A stretch of 64,000 bases of DNA from Asterias amurensis (Eukaryota; Echinodermata; Asteroidea; Forcipulatida; Asteriidae): NCBI RefSeq assembly GCF_032118995.1, contig NC_092651.1:16555349-16619348 (forward strand), read 5' to 3'. The position numbers were made by a program, and so were the translations under genes. Position 1 is the first letter of the stretch. Each line of letters starts with the position of its first letter. Of the stretch, positions 24,236-35,700 are shown one piece after another. The notes below the pieces were generated by a model. It had not been told where the DNA came from, ran no database searches, and saw only the letters and a list, made by a program, of their open reading frames with translations.

Positions 24236-24311
24236 CAATGGGAGACTTTTGGGACGCTTGGTGGCAGCAGACTTACCACGCTGCCACCTAGCGTCCCAAA
24301 ATCTCCCATTG
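24236..24311. mobile_element. 76-bp hairpin insertion with GGTGGCAGC arms
   Basis: Arms CAATGGGAGA...GGGACGCTTGGTGGCAGC and GCTGCCACCTAGCGTCCC...TCTCCCATTG. The paralogous sequences at 14268 and 15983 read GGGCGCCATTG without it, so they represent the empty site. Related to 14729-14868. Confidence 0.85.
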
Positions 24312-26629
24312 ACACTTCTTTTGGGGTGACCTCACAGGGAAAACCACTCGGGAAGTTCGGTACTCACAGTCTGTAGACGCATGCAGTAAAACTAACAAGT
24401 GAAACAAAATTTTAAATATCGTCAACAAATCGGTGCGAGTAGTTATGTCCATGCAGGAAGAATGATCCCTGATAGGAATACACAGTCTGAGAAGGCTTCT
24501 AACCAATAGTTCTATGTGATTAATAAGAGTGATTACCCAACGATATCGTGTCAATATAAAAACTAAACTAACCTACGATGCGCACCACTATGAGTTCAGC
24601 TGTGCATTTATAAAGTAAATATATCAAAGTTCACCTGAATCCCTTAACCCCTGCATGCCTTTTTGTCGGCTATTACAACAAGCTGTTGATATTGAACGTG
24701 GCCCGATACACTGGTTGTACAGAAGCACATGTACATGCTGCATAAACGCAGTTCTTGGTCGGCACAATCTTACATGTACGTCGGGGAAAGGTTTACAGGT
24801 ACTTGTAGGTACCTGGTTACCTGCTGAAGTTTAATTTTGTCTGGATTAAGCCAATAAAGCGGAACGACTTTTCATATGATTAGTTATGCAGCATGATTCC
24901 GACAAATGCAGCCTGACAGCCAGTTTACTACAGCAGCAGGTAAACTCAACGTCTATCAATTTTTATAATGAAGGCAAAACAAATAGCAAAAATAAATATC
25001 ACTAGATGTGCGGCATTGATGGGCGATCATTGCAGTAAAACAGTAGTGCATTTTAAAAAGCGGCTGACCACGAATCTGGGACACAAAAGTGAACTTCTTG
25101 AATGTGATATTTTCGCATGGGTGACATCCTGGATGTTGTTCAATAGATAGAGTTTTCGTTCCATTCGTTCGACACTCTAAAAACCCATGGGTCACTCAGC
25201 GTTGACCTGAATTCCGGGTTCCAGAGTCACCAATTTTCGGGTCAGGATATATAACTATCTAAATCATTGTAAACTTTCATATCCTAAGATACTAAGTAAT
25301 ACTGTAAACTACTCATAATTTGAATATACTTATAAAACTTTATAAAATGTGTAAGTTTAAATGTAGGGCAGCAATGAAATAAATGTGTGCAAATACAAAA
25401 ATACAAAATACAGAACTAGTTAAGAGTGTAAGGGTTTTTTGGATAAAGAATCTGGGTCACAACAGACTCAAAAATGGGGCAGCCCCAAGCGGGCCCCGAA
25501 TTCCGAGAACAGTTGCTCCATTGGTAAACGCGCCTGGGTTCATTTAATGAATTTGGCGCTATATAAAATGTGTTTTATTGTTGTTATTATTTTTATTATT
25601 ATTATTGGTATAAGCTGTTACTGAAAGTTGTTCGGCAAAGACGTCACAGTGAAGTGTTAACATAAACTAGAAACCAGAATTCCATTTATATATTATAACA
25701 TACATTTTTTTTCAGCTCTGGAGAAGGTCCGGTTTGGATTGAAAGCTAAGGCCATCTACCCTATTCATTATAACATAAAGGTATATAGCCTGCCACGGTA
25801 GAAAGGACATCGACCGTTGGAAAGCAACGTTTAAAAACCTTTTCAAACACCAGTGTGCGTTTATTTATTTTATTTTAATTTTAAATCTTTAGACATATAC
25901 ACGATGATTACAGGTTGGACAGGAGCTGTCAAGGTTATACAAAAGTATAAAAACTGTCATCTTGAGATGTGTGAAACCAGACCCCTGCCAACGATGAAAT
26001 AAAATGAGTTTATTCAACGTTCAAGTGTAAATAACCAGGGACTATTATGGACAAAATAGCACTTGTTTGGGAAAAAGTTGTGAAAATTGTCAGGTAGATC
26101 AGTATCACCGAACGGGACCATGCAGAGACTGTAATGGCAGCGTTGGGACATAATGCATTATTGTAAACAAGTCGTTTCTTATCGCAGTACACGATCACGA
26201 CCCTGAACAGCCGTGACTCTACGCACCTTTGAAATCACATTATCATAACTTTATAAGCCAAACGGTGCATGTCCACTCGTGCATTGGTGGGGTTTATTTC
26301 GGCAAACCCGAATAGTATAGTGGGTTGAAAATCTGCAGGAGGTTAAGCCTGCATGGTTGTCAGGTCTCGAAATAACCCACGGCACCCACAGCAATTGCCG
26401 TGGTGCTCTGTGCTTTTGCTGTTGTGTCTTTTGTTAAGTTCTAATACAAATTTACAAATTCCTCATAGCAGTGCCCCTTCAATGGAGAGAAATTTATGTG
26501 CCCCTCTTCAAGGCCTATTGGTTGTGTCGATTCAATGGTATGAACTTGAGCAGTGGCAAAAACCTGCAAATGATCGTTATTGACTGATGTAATATTTCTG
26601 TGTGCAGTTAATATAGTCCATCATTCGCC

Positions 26630-29600
26630 ATGATGGGTGACTCTACAGAAGCCGAGATACCCGTAATTGACTTCAGCGCTTACAGACTGTCATTGACCAA
26701 ACCAGACACCACTCAGTTTCAGAAACTCGTAGATGATGTTCACAAAGCTCTTACAACAACCGGCTTCTTCTATATCGTCAACACGGACTTCCCACATGCA
26801 AAAGTAAGATTTTTATTCACATCCGAAAAACCATGTCGCCCACTTTTAAACTCCGACGCGAGGGAACTTGTTTGGTTCAACGATCCCATGGCGTTGTCGT
26901 CACATTCTGACAATATTAACCAGCCTTTTCCTTAAAGGCAGTGGACACTATTGGTAATTGTCAAAGACTAGCCTTCACAGTTGGTGTATCTCAACATATG
27001 CATAAAATAACAAACCTGTGAAAATTTGAGCTCAATCGGTCATCGAAGTTGCGACTCTGCGAGACAATAATGAAAGAAAAATAACCCTTGTCACACGAAG
27101 TTGTGTGCGTTTAGATGGTTGATTTCGAGACCTCAAGTTCTAAACTTGAGGTCTCGAAATCAAATTCGTGAAAAATTACTTCTTTCTCGAAAACTACGTC
27201 ACTTCAGAAGGAGCTGTTTCTCACAATGTTTTATACCATCAACCTCTCCCCATTACTCGTCACCAAGTAAGGTTTTATGCCAATGATTATTTTGAGTAAT
27301 ATTACCAATAGTGTCCACTGCCTTTAACAAAATTAAATGATGATGAAGACAAGCAAATTTGTATCTAGGATAAAGAATTCTTTTTTGGTTTAACCCATAT
27401 ACACCGATCTGTTTTAGCACTGTATAAACTTTCCCGAGCTCTGTGAAAAAAACAACCTAGACATATTAATCGGGTGGGATTCGAGTCCACGACCCTTGCC
27501 ATTCTAGAGCAGTGTCTTACCACTATAGACCACCGAGATTGCCCGGTAGCTAGAGGCAGCTCAATCAAGGGAACTGTTTGCTTGCAATGAACCATTGGTA
27601 CGTTGTCAGCCGCTGTTGACAACTGACAAGATTGTTTACTTTGCGAAACCAAATGAAGATGATGAAGACAAGTTATTATGCGACTTGTTTCTGCAGGTTG
27701 ACGAGTTGTACAAAGTGTCCAAGGAGTTTTTCGATCTTCCACTCGAGGGAAAACAAAACCCGCCAATATCTGCTAACGGGAGCCATGGTTACGCCAAAAT
27801 CGATAGGGAACGGTAAGAAACATTTGTTTGTGTTATATATATAAGCTAGTATATATAAGATTTTTTGTCAAGGAAAACTATTTAAAAAAATTAAATGATG
27901 TTTTTATAACAGCCTCAACACGGATCGACCGTACGGTGACCTGAAAGAGTCATTTAATTACTGTGCTACCACTACTGAAGATAATGTGAGTATATTGTTG
28001 GGAAAGCGGCGACCAAAAAGTGTAGTTCACTAAAGTTAAATGCACTGCACACGTTTGGTAATTGTCAAAGATCGATATTCTCACTTGGTGTATCTCAACA
28101 TTGCAATGCATATAATAGCAAGCCTGTGAAAGTTTGGACTTGAGTGGTCATTGAAGTTGCAAGAAAATGATGAAAGAAAAACACCCTTGTTGTACAAAAT
28201 AATGTGCTTTCAGAGAGGAAAAAAAAAGACTTCTTCTTGCCAGAAGTCTTTTATTATTTTAGTGAGAAATTAACTCTTTCTCAAAAACTACGTTACTTCA
28301 GAGGGAGTCGTTTCTCACAATGTTTTATACAAGTAAGTTTTTATGCTATCAATCATTTTGAGTAATTACCAATAGTGTCCACTGCCTTTAAAATGTTGGA
28401 AGGCAAAAAGTATAAATTACTAGCTACAAGAAACAGACACTGCACACTGTTGACTAACTGGAATGATGTATTTACAATGGTAAATTTATACAAAGTGTAA
28501 TATGCTATTCCAGGCCTAAAGATAAACCAAGGTGTGCCGTTGTGCCCCGTGTTTTGTTGTGGTGCCCTCTGCAAGGTTCCTATACACTTAGGTAAATTGC
28601 TATGCCCCTTGAAGTTTGAGGCCTGCTAATCTGTATTCTGTGCTTAAACTATGTGACACTGTGTGAATCAGACTCGCACATCCACGAGCTGGCTTGTGGA
28701 AAAGTTGGCTCGCAGTTTGTGTTTATTATCATTGTTTTATATGAAGGAGTGGCCAATTGAATCAGCATGTCCTGGATTCAAGACTATCAATAAGGATTTC
28801 TTTGAGCTGTGTGTACCGCTGCATGACCGAGTCTTGGAAGTCATGGCCCACGGCCTCAACCTTGAGGTAAGACTAGATACAGGAATATTGCCTCTTTCTC
28901 AAAAACTATACGTTTGTACTTCAGATATACATACATGTAGACGTTTCGCAAAAAGTTATCAACAGCTCTCCATTGCTCGTTACCAAGTAAGAATAAAGAT
29001 CACAACTATTTTGAGTAATTACCAACAAGGTGTCACTGTCCATGTCTTTATAACCTCAAAGAAATAATACACAGGAGACGAATACAAGTCCCTCAACTAT
29101 TTTGCTAGATTTGTGTCTCGTCTGTTGCAGGACCCTTTGTTTTTCGTGAAGCGCCATGCAGAGCCTAATATGAATTGTCTGCGGACACTGTTCTACCCTT
29201 CTCTGAGTGACGTCACGGTCAGGGAGCAGCAAGTTCGGTGTGGTGAGCACACGGACTACGGTGCCATAACGCTGCTGTTTCAACAGACACCGGGCTTAGA
29301 GGTAAAAAGGGATACTGATAAGAATGTGCCTCACATCAGCACAGGAACAAAGAAAGTCACAACAACTCTTTCAAAGTAACCAAAAGAGAAAGTGCCTGGG
29401 TAAATTGTATCTTATTTGGGTTGAACCATGGTTCAAGAGGTAAAAAAGGCATGTACCCCACAAGGGAACAGACACCGGGCTTAGAGATAAAAAGTTATAC
29501 TGGTAAGAATATGCCTCACATCATCACAAGAACAAAGAAAGTCACAACAACTCTTTCAAAGTAACCACAAGGGAAGGTGCCTGGCTGGGTAAATTGTATC

Positions 29601-30715
29601 TTATTTGGGTTGAGCCATGGTTCAAGAAGTAAACAAGGCATGTACCACACAAGGGGAACATAACAAAGAACGCCTCGACAAATCTTTCAAGAACAAACCA
29701 CTGCATGGGAAGTTGTCTGGGTAAATTGTATCGGATTTGGGCTCATCATCATTCGGCAAAGGCTTGCGTCCGTGGCCGCCTCATCCTTAAATGAACAAAG
29801 AACACTTGACGAGACAGGATTTGAACTTGCGACCTCTATTCTACGGTATTCATTCCTCTTTGCAACAGGTCTGTAAGAGTGATGGTAGCTATTTCAGAGT
29901 GCCGTTGGTTGAGGGCGGAATTCTGGTCAATGTTGGCGACTTGATGCAGAGATGGACATCCGATCTGTACATTGCAACGGTAAGCATTAGTGCATCTAAA
30001 ACCTGATACTATATAGTTTGAACACATACTCCCCTGTCCAACTGCAACCCGTATCACAAAATTCCACCAGGAGACGGTTGGGACGAAATCCAAAATACAC
30101 GAGCCATATAGATTTCACTATATACTATAGATACCATATAGACGAATACCGACTCCACACATTTCCTTTACATTATAATGGGAAAAAATATACTTATAGA
30201 TTTCCCATTAAAACTGAAAAAAATTATTCCCATGAATGGCAAAATGCTACTAGGTTTCCCATACAATGGGGAAACGCTAAGACTTCCCATACTAGGTGAA
30301 AATACTATAGATTTACCATGGGGAAATGATCTACCATGGGAAAATATTCGATTAACCACGGAAAATAGATTAAGTACAAAACGACCGCTATAGAGGAAAT
30401 ATAAAACACATGTGTTTATTGCAGTGAAAAGTATTTTCGGAATGGATACTCGCAGAGTCGCAACATATGGGTTTTACACAACACTCGGGATACCACAACT
30501 CATTGATGAAAAGTGTAATTTAATCAATCTTATCACAGAAACATCGCGTTCTCTTGGACGATTCGGCAGAGGAACGGGGCAAGAGTCGCCAGTCTGTCGT
30601 TTTCTTTGGCTACCCGAGCATCGACGCCACCATTGAGTGTATTGACAAGAGCAACAAATACCCACCTATTAATAGCATGGAGTACTTGGATTCCAGATTT
30701 GATGACACGTATTGA
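26630..30715 (+). CDS. 2-oxoglutarate/Fe(II) dioxygenase, isopenicillin-N-synthase-like (gene B), 313 aa
   Basis: Paralog of gene A with the same seven-exon structure: 26630-26803, 27697-27812, 27913-27985, 28747-28866, 29131-29301, 29869-29979 and 30539-30715; phases close to 314 codons. Two ATGs stand in tandem (26630, 26633); the second aligns with genes A and C, so the first Met may be extra. Iron ligands are H201-x-D203 (CGEHTDYG) and H257 (ATKHRV). The RQS motif (R272-S274) is followed by VVFFGYP. Exon 3 is one codon longer than in gene A. Intron 1 is 893 bp against 222 in gene A; most of the excess is a MITE I and a minus-strand SINE. The donor end of exon 5 is duplicated downstream. 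A candidate AATAAA lies at 31156-31161. Substrate unknown. Confidence 0.92.
26932..27327. mobile_element. MITE family I, full-length, TTAA-flanked, in gene B intron 1
   Basis: TTAA at 26932 and 27324, TIRs AAGGCAGTGGACACTATT and AATAGTGTCCACTGCCTT, internal GAGGTCTCGAAATC palindrome. Absent from the homologous intron of gene A, so it was inserted after the A/B duplication or lost in A. Confidence 0.9.
27358..27556 (-). mobile_element. tRNA-derived SINE S1, reverse orientation
   Basis: Minus-strand boxes: B-box-like GGACTCGAATCCCACC and A-box-like TGGTAAGACACTGCTC, with the tail ATACACCGATCTG at the left. Located in gene B intron 1 and missing from gene A. Confidence 0.75.
28039..28392. repeat. 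MITE family I, diverged, in gene B intron 3
   Basis: From ACTGCACACGTTTGGTAATT to ATTACCAATAGTGTCCACTG, with the interior AGGCTTCT-type replacement seen also at 4066 and 45055. Confidence 0.7.
29284..29740 (+). repeat. 185-bp tandem duplication copying the exon 5 end of gene B
   Basis: CAGACACCGGGCTTAGAG occurs at 29284 (true exon end, then GTAAAA) and again at 29469 (then ATAAAA, so the copied donor lacks GT). Following sequence (GAACAAAGAAAGTCACAAC, CTCTTTCAAAGTAACC, GGGTAAATTGTATCTT) also repeats. A third, shorter copy ends near 29740. Confidence 0.9.
30090..30375. repeat. cluster of short TTCCCAT / ATGGGAA inverted repeats in gene B intron 6
   Basis: At least eight occurrences of TTCCCAT, ATGGGGAAA, CCATGGGGAAA or CCATGGGAAA plus CTATAGAT / ATATAG motifs within 280 bp, all between exons 6 and 7. 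Origin unknown; possibly a decayed palindromic element. Confidence 0.55.
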
Positions 30716-32736
30716 AGACAATATAATCAACCAAGTGACATTTTCATATACCAAATCGTTGCGGTACCCATAAATTATCTCTTTCTAAAAACCACGTTGT
30801 TTCGATGGAGCCGTTTCTCACAATGTTTAATCAACATCTCTCTCTGTTGCTCGCAACCAAGCAATTTTGTATGCTTATAGCCATTTTGAGAAATTACCAA
30901 CAAGTCCGATGCCATTTAATCCTTTAATCAATCGAAGTTGCAATTAAGGACCGAAACTAAAACTTGTTTTTTTTATAACCTACATGTAATTAGTTTACTG
31001 TTTATTCATATTCCACTCATCAAAACACATAATATTTTAGTGACACAAGCTTTATTTTGACAAAATACCACTTCCACCACGCTGGCTTAAGTCACAATCT
31101 TTGGAATATTTTATTTCAAGAGATAATTTTTTGTATGTGATATATATTTAAACTGAATAAAGTTTTAGCAAATTGTAAAAATCTATGTGTTGCCTCAATG
31201 AAGACCGGACTCCAAAATTTACATTTTGATTTAAATCAAATTTCATCTTTCCAGTTACTGTCCTTGACGTTCGTTTTAAGTTTAACGTTTTTCTTGCAAA
31301 AATTTGCTTTTTATCATGTTTTGATGTTCTTGTTGTTTGATATTATGTAATATCACATTTGTTCACTGTCTTTTAACAAGCCTCTTGTATCCTTAGTGTA
31401 TTGATCTAAAAGTAAATGTGTTAACGTTGCATTGAAGGTGTATGTACTTTCACTGTTTTCACTGGTGATAAATAAACGGAGTCTTAGAGCTCCACTCAAA
31501 AGAAAAGAAAAACAAATTGAATAAAGGCATTGATATTTTTCAGAACAAAAGTGTAGAGGTGTTGATAATGTTTTCAGTCTAAATTAAATAAGAAAACTGT
31601 CATCATATACGTCCCATATGGGAGATCTACATGCACCACCAGCCTACCATACAACTACCCAAGCTCTTTCTCGCGCCCCGCAATCAGCCAAAATTTAGGA
31701 CCTTGGAGTAACCATAACACCCTATAGTTCGAGGCGGCAGGCCTGACACTTGGTCATTGCCTTGGTGCCCTTGAAATGCTCCAGTAGAAATTAACAATTA
31801 TCTCAATAGGGTGCCCTTTTAACAAAGGAGAAAATGCCTTGGTGCCGTATCCTGTGATATATTGGCTTTGGCCCACTGGGCTACACCCAGCTCATAAATA
31901 TTTAGCATTGTATAATTTGCATACAGCTCATGTCAAAGGTCACACCATGACCTGCATGCCACGGTTTAGTAAATAAAATGTTTACCAGTTTGACAGCTCC
32001 TTTACACAGTGTGTGTATTTACTGTGTGTTAATCCCATGACAAATACACCACAACTGGCCTTTTCGAAAACGAATCATGCAGGCCTAATTACAGAATTGA
32101 TATGCTGAAGAGATGGCAATATCAACATGAACGCTTCGGGCATGAGATTAAGGGATTCTCCCATTAAAGAAAAGCAAGCTTTATAACAAATCTTGTATTT
32201 CAATACAGATGCCAAAATTGTATTCCTCTCAAAATTCCGAACAGAGATAACAATACAAAAATATGTTAACCTTTGAGATTCCTCAAATTAAGATTTTTAA
32301 CACAAGTTAAAAACAAACAAACAAACACTGATTTCAAGTTCTCTTGTAAAATCTTGTCAAACAATTGCTACATTTTACAACCATGTTAAAATTATACAGG
32401 GGATCCGACCCCATGCTAAATTGATCTCTAACGTGAATAGCACTTTACATGTTTCAGCTGTATCTACATGTACATGGCTGTCAACAATGATTTTTTGGCA
32501 AGGTGAAAGGCAGACCTTGGCCCGACTGGAACTGACTGGAACTGACCAGACTTTATATCTGGGTTGTTACTCCAATGCAATGGGGGTAACCTTCGGGAAA
32601 GGCTAATCAGTGGGGTGTGTATACATTGCTGTAGGTTAAAGGGTAGTGTTGATTCTGTGGCATTACAAACTCCAGCACTGTCAAAAACAGCAACTTCAAA
32701 GTGAATTCCGTGCTCAGCTAAATAACATTCGCCATC
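30716..32736. other. spacer between dioxygenase genes B and C
   Basis: No gene seen. Holds the probable gene B 3' UTR with AATAAA near 31156, a decayed family I-like stretch (30775-30925) and a fragmented CAGGCCTG-family repeat (31725-31885, with a further piece near 32050). The last 60 bases before gene C include AACATTCGCCATC, shared with gene B. Confidence 0.6.
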
Positions 32737-35700
32737 ATGGGTGACTGTACAGAAGCTGAGATACCCGTAATTGACTTCAGCGCTTACAGACTGTCATTGA
32801 CCAAACCAGACACCACTCAGTTTCGGAAGCTCGTAGATGATGTTCACAAAGCTCTTACAACCATTGGCTTCTTCTTTATGATCAACACGGACTTCCCACA
32901 GGAAAAGGTAAGAACTGCCAATACACCCAATGTTTCATAGCAAGGATCTGGTATTTGAGTAAAAGAGTGCCAACGTTTGCTGGATCTTTTAAAACTGGGT
33001 GCCCAAATTGTTCACTTACAAATTTTTCACTTAAACGACAGATAAATACAGGGTGTCCAAATTTAAAACAAGGTTTCCAAAAGACACTAAAACACCTCTG
33101 GCTTTATTTAAACCATGGAGGTAGAAACTACATACAATTCACTAGTTTGCTCTCTCTAGGTATTATCTTCAAATATGCATGAAAGGGAATTTTATATTGA
33201 AAAAAGCAGTTTGATGCAGTTGCATCAAAAAGAGGCCATTTAAATGCTACAAATGCCCTTAAAGCTTTTTCCACTGGTTGAGACTAGAGGGTTTGCTTTT
33301 TTGAAGACATTGTATTTTATCTAAGTGTATTATTGGCATATCAATAGGCCTGATACTTCACAGAGGCAACAGAAGTGATTGCCTCAATGCCTGTCAATGC
33401 CTTTAAAATGTTTCAAGAGAAAATGACAATTTTGTTCATAAGTTGCCCTTTACTCAGGAAAAAATGCCTTGGTGCGAATGCTTCCATACCCCCTAGTCAA
33501 TGTCTCTGTGCCTTTGAAATGCTCCAGTAGAAAAGAGAAAATGTCTTGGTGCCCTTGCCCTTTCAAAAAAACAAAGCATACAGGCCTGTATCAAGATATC
33601 ACATGGGTTGATTTACAAGCGTAATTGTTCTTCTCAGAAATTAACTAATTAACAAAACAATTGCCAAGTGCATTAACACGTCTTGGTGTAAATCTTGATA
33701 AACACTGAATTCCCAGTGAAAAAAAAAAAAAAAAAAAACCACACAAACAAATTCCCAAGCTCCAGTCTGTTTTTCCCACAGGTGGAAAATTTGCATCGAG
33801 TTAGCAAAACATTTTTTGAACTTCCAGTTGAATTGAAGAAAAAAGTCATCCGTATTCCTTCAAATGGTTCCCATGGGTACGTCAATATTGAAATGGAAAA
33901 GTAAGTTATTTCCCCTACATATGATATTTAGGCCCCTCTCTGGGAACCCTGACACCCCACCACCCAAAGTACTTTGTCAGAAGCATTGCAAAGAATTGTT
34001 CAAAGCTGCTTTTTAAAATAATATTGTGCCTCTCAAGCATGTACAGTATGTGTGAAGTTATTTGCAGGTTAGGAAAGTTGCAGGGTTGGTTAAAAGAAAA
34101 CAATAGGACCCGTTGAATTCGTGTTACGGTTGGAGAGATGGGGGTGGGTATTTTCTTTTTTGCAACAAACAGAATGTTTTTATAGTTTCACTTGATTGAT
34201 CTGCATCAACACCTATTCCACTTCCACATTACAGCTAGGCACTGATGTGTTACTCATTAACAAAATGTGAGTTTCCCTAATCTGCTATTTTCTAAAAATT
34301 ACTCACATTTGGTTTTAATGCTTGAAACCAAAATTCCTAATTCCACAATCTATATAAAGAAACTCTCTTTACCCTTTGAGTTTGCATTTGTGCCATCCAA
34401 AAGTCCTTTTAGTCGGTAAGCAGTTTCCAAGAGCCAATTTCATTTTATTTTTTAACAAACTCAAACACCTTTCAATGGTATTAAGAAACTAATTGCACTG
34501 GTAATGTCCACACTGCTGGACTCTGCTGATGGTATGTTAGTCTTGGTGCAAGACGTTTCTCGTTTCCCTTTCACGCACACCGCGGCCAATTCACCGACAG
34601 CGCCTGCACCGACTCACCTGACTTAGTCCACTCACCGCCCACTGGGCGGTGAGTGTCGGTGCGGGCGCTGTTGGTGAATTGGCTGCGGTGTGCGTAAAAG
34701 GGAAAAGAGAATCGTCTTGCACCAAAACTAGTGGTATGTCTGACCCCATTACAACGTGCAGTCTTTTGATCCAGAGGATCAAAGTAAAAATGAAATTTGA
34801 TTTTGAAGGGTTTTATTTGTCTTCTTCATGTACAGAAGTCTTAAATAATATTAATAAGGAAACATTATATTGCGCATGTATCCACCTAATAAGTTGCTCA
34901 AAGCGCATGAAAAGAAGAAAACATAAACAAATCAACAGTGGAGGGAACATCGGGAAAACAAACGAAAGAAACTACTGAAAAGCTGTTTGAAACAAATCAA
35001 ATTTCAATTTGTCTTTAAAAGTGTCCACAGTGCCACTATATTGAGCGATAGCAGGTGTTAAATAAGTGTTATTTTACTTTATATATTTATTTGTTTTATT
35101 GGTTTTTGTTTTGTTGTTTTTATATTTTATTCCTGGGGGGGGGGGGGGGTCAGAGTAATAAAGTTTCTTTGAATAAGATAAGCAACTATACAGTAATTTG
35201 CCATTAAGTTAAAAACACCTACCTCAACGACTTCATGGTTAACTGTGGAGGGGTGGCGTTCTACACATTGTTCAATGGAGACTTAATCTGAAAGGAATAC
35301 AAGAAGCGGTTAGCCAGTTTGAGGTAACATTGGCACACATTGCCCTTAGGACCAGCTGCCCTCAGACCTCTGGCCCAACACTAATAAAGGCACTTGACAC
35401 TATTAGTAATATACTAAAAATAAGTGTTAATAGCTGTTAAGCTGTTGATAGTACAAAACATTGTGAGAAACAGTCTTTTTCCTTTTTTTTCTTTTTTCAT
35501 ATTTTATATAAGGAGCAAATGTGAACAATAGCCCAACAGACATTGACATGGTCAATGAACAGAATGAAATTTGAATCAGACTGAAGGATCTTAAAAGAAG
35601 AACTCTGATGGGCTTATCAAATGGTTCACTGCAGCTCAGAGTTACCAGAAAAGAATAATCCTTCTGATGTAACATGGTTTTGGAGAGAGAGGTAATTTCT

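Larger units (their letters stand above)
22570..24365 (+). repeat. duplicated dioxygenase-flank block, copy 2
   Basis: Counterpart of 12795-14305, interrupted by MITE IV/II insertions (22836-23329) and by the hairpin at 24236-24311. After the hairpin it continues as CATTGACACTTC...GGTGACCTCACA, which matches 15990-16020. Confidence 0.85.
21655..26629. other. spacer between dioxygenase genes A and B
   Basis: No gene seen. Contains a minisatellite (21740-22285), MITE IV and II copies (22836-23329), flank-block copy 2 (22570-24365) with a hairpin insertion (24236-24311), a short unclassified repeat with GGCAGCCCCAAGCGGGCCC (25410-25620) and a degenerate CAGGCCT-type repeat near 26340-26530. The 100 bases before gene B (ending CATTCGCC) resemble those before gene C. 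Confidence 0.65.
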
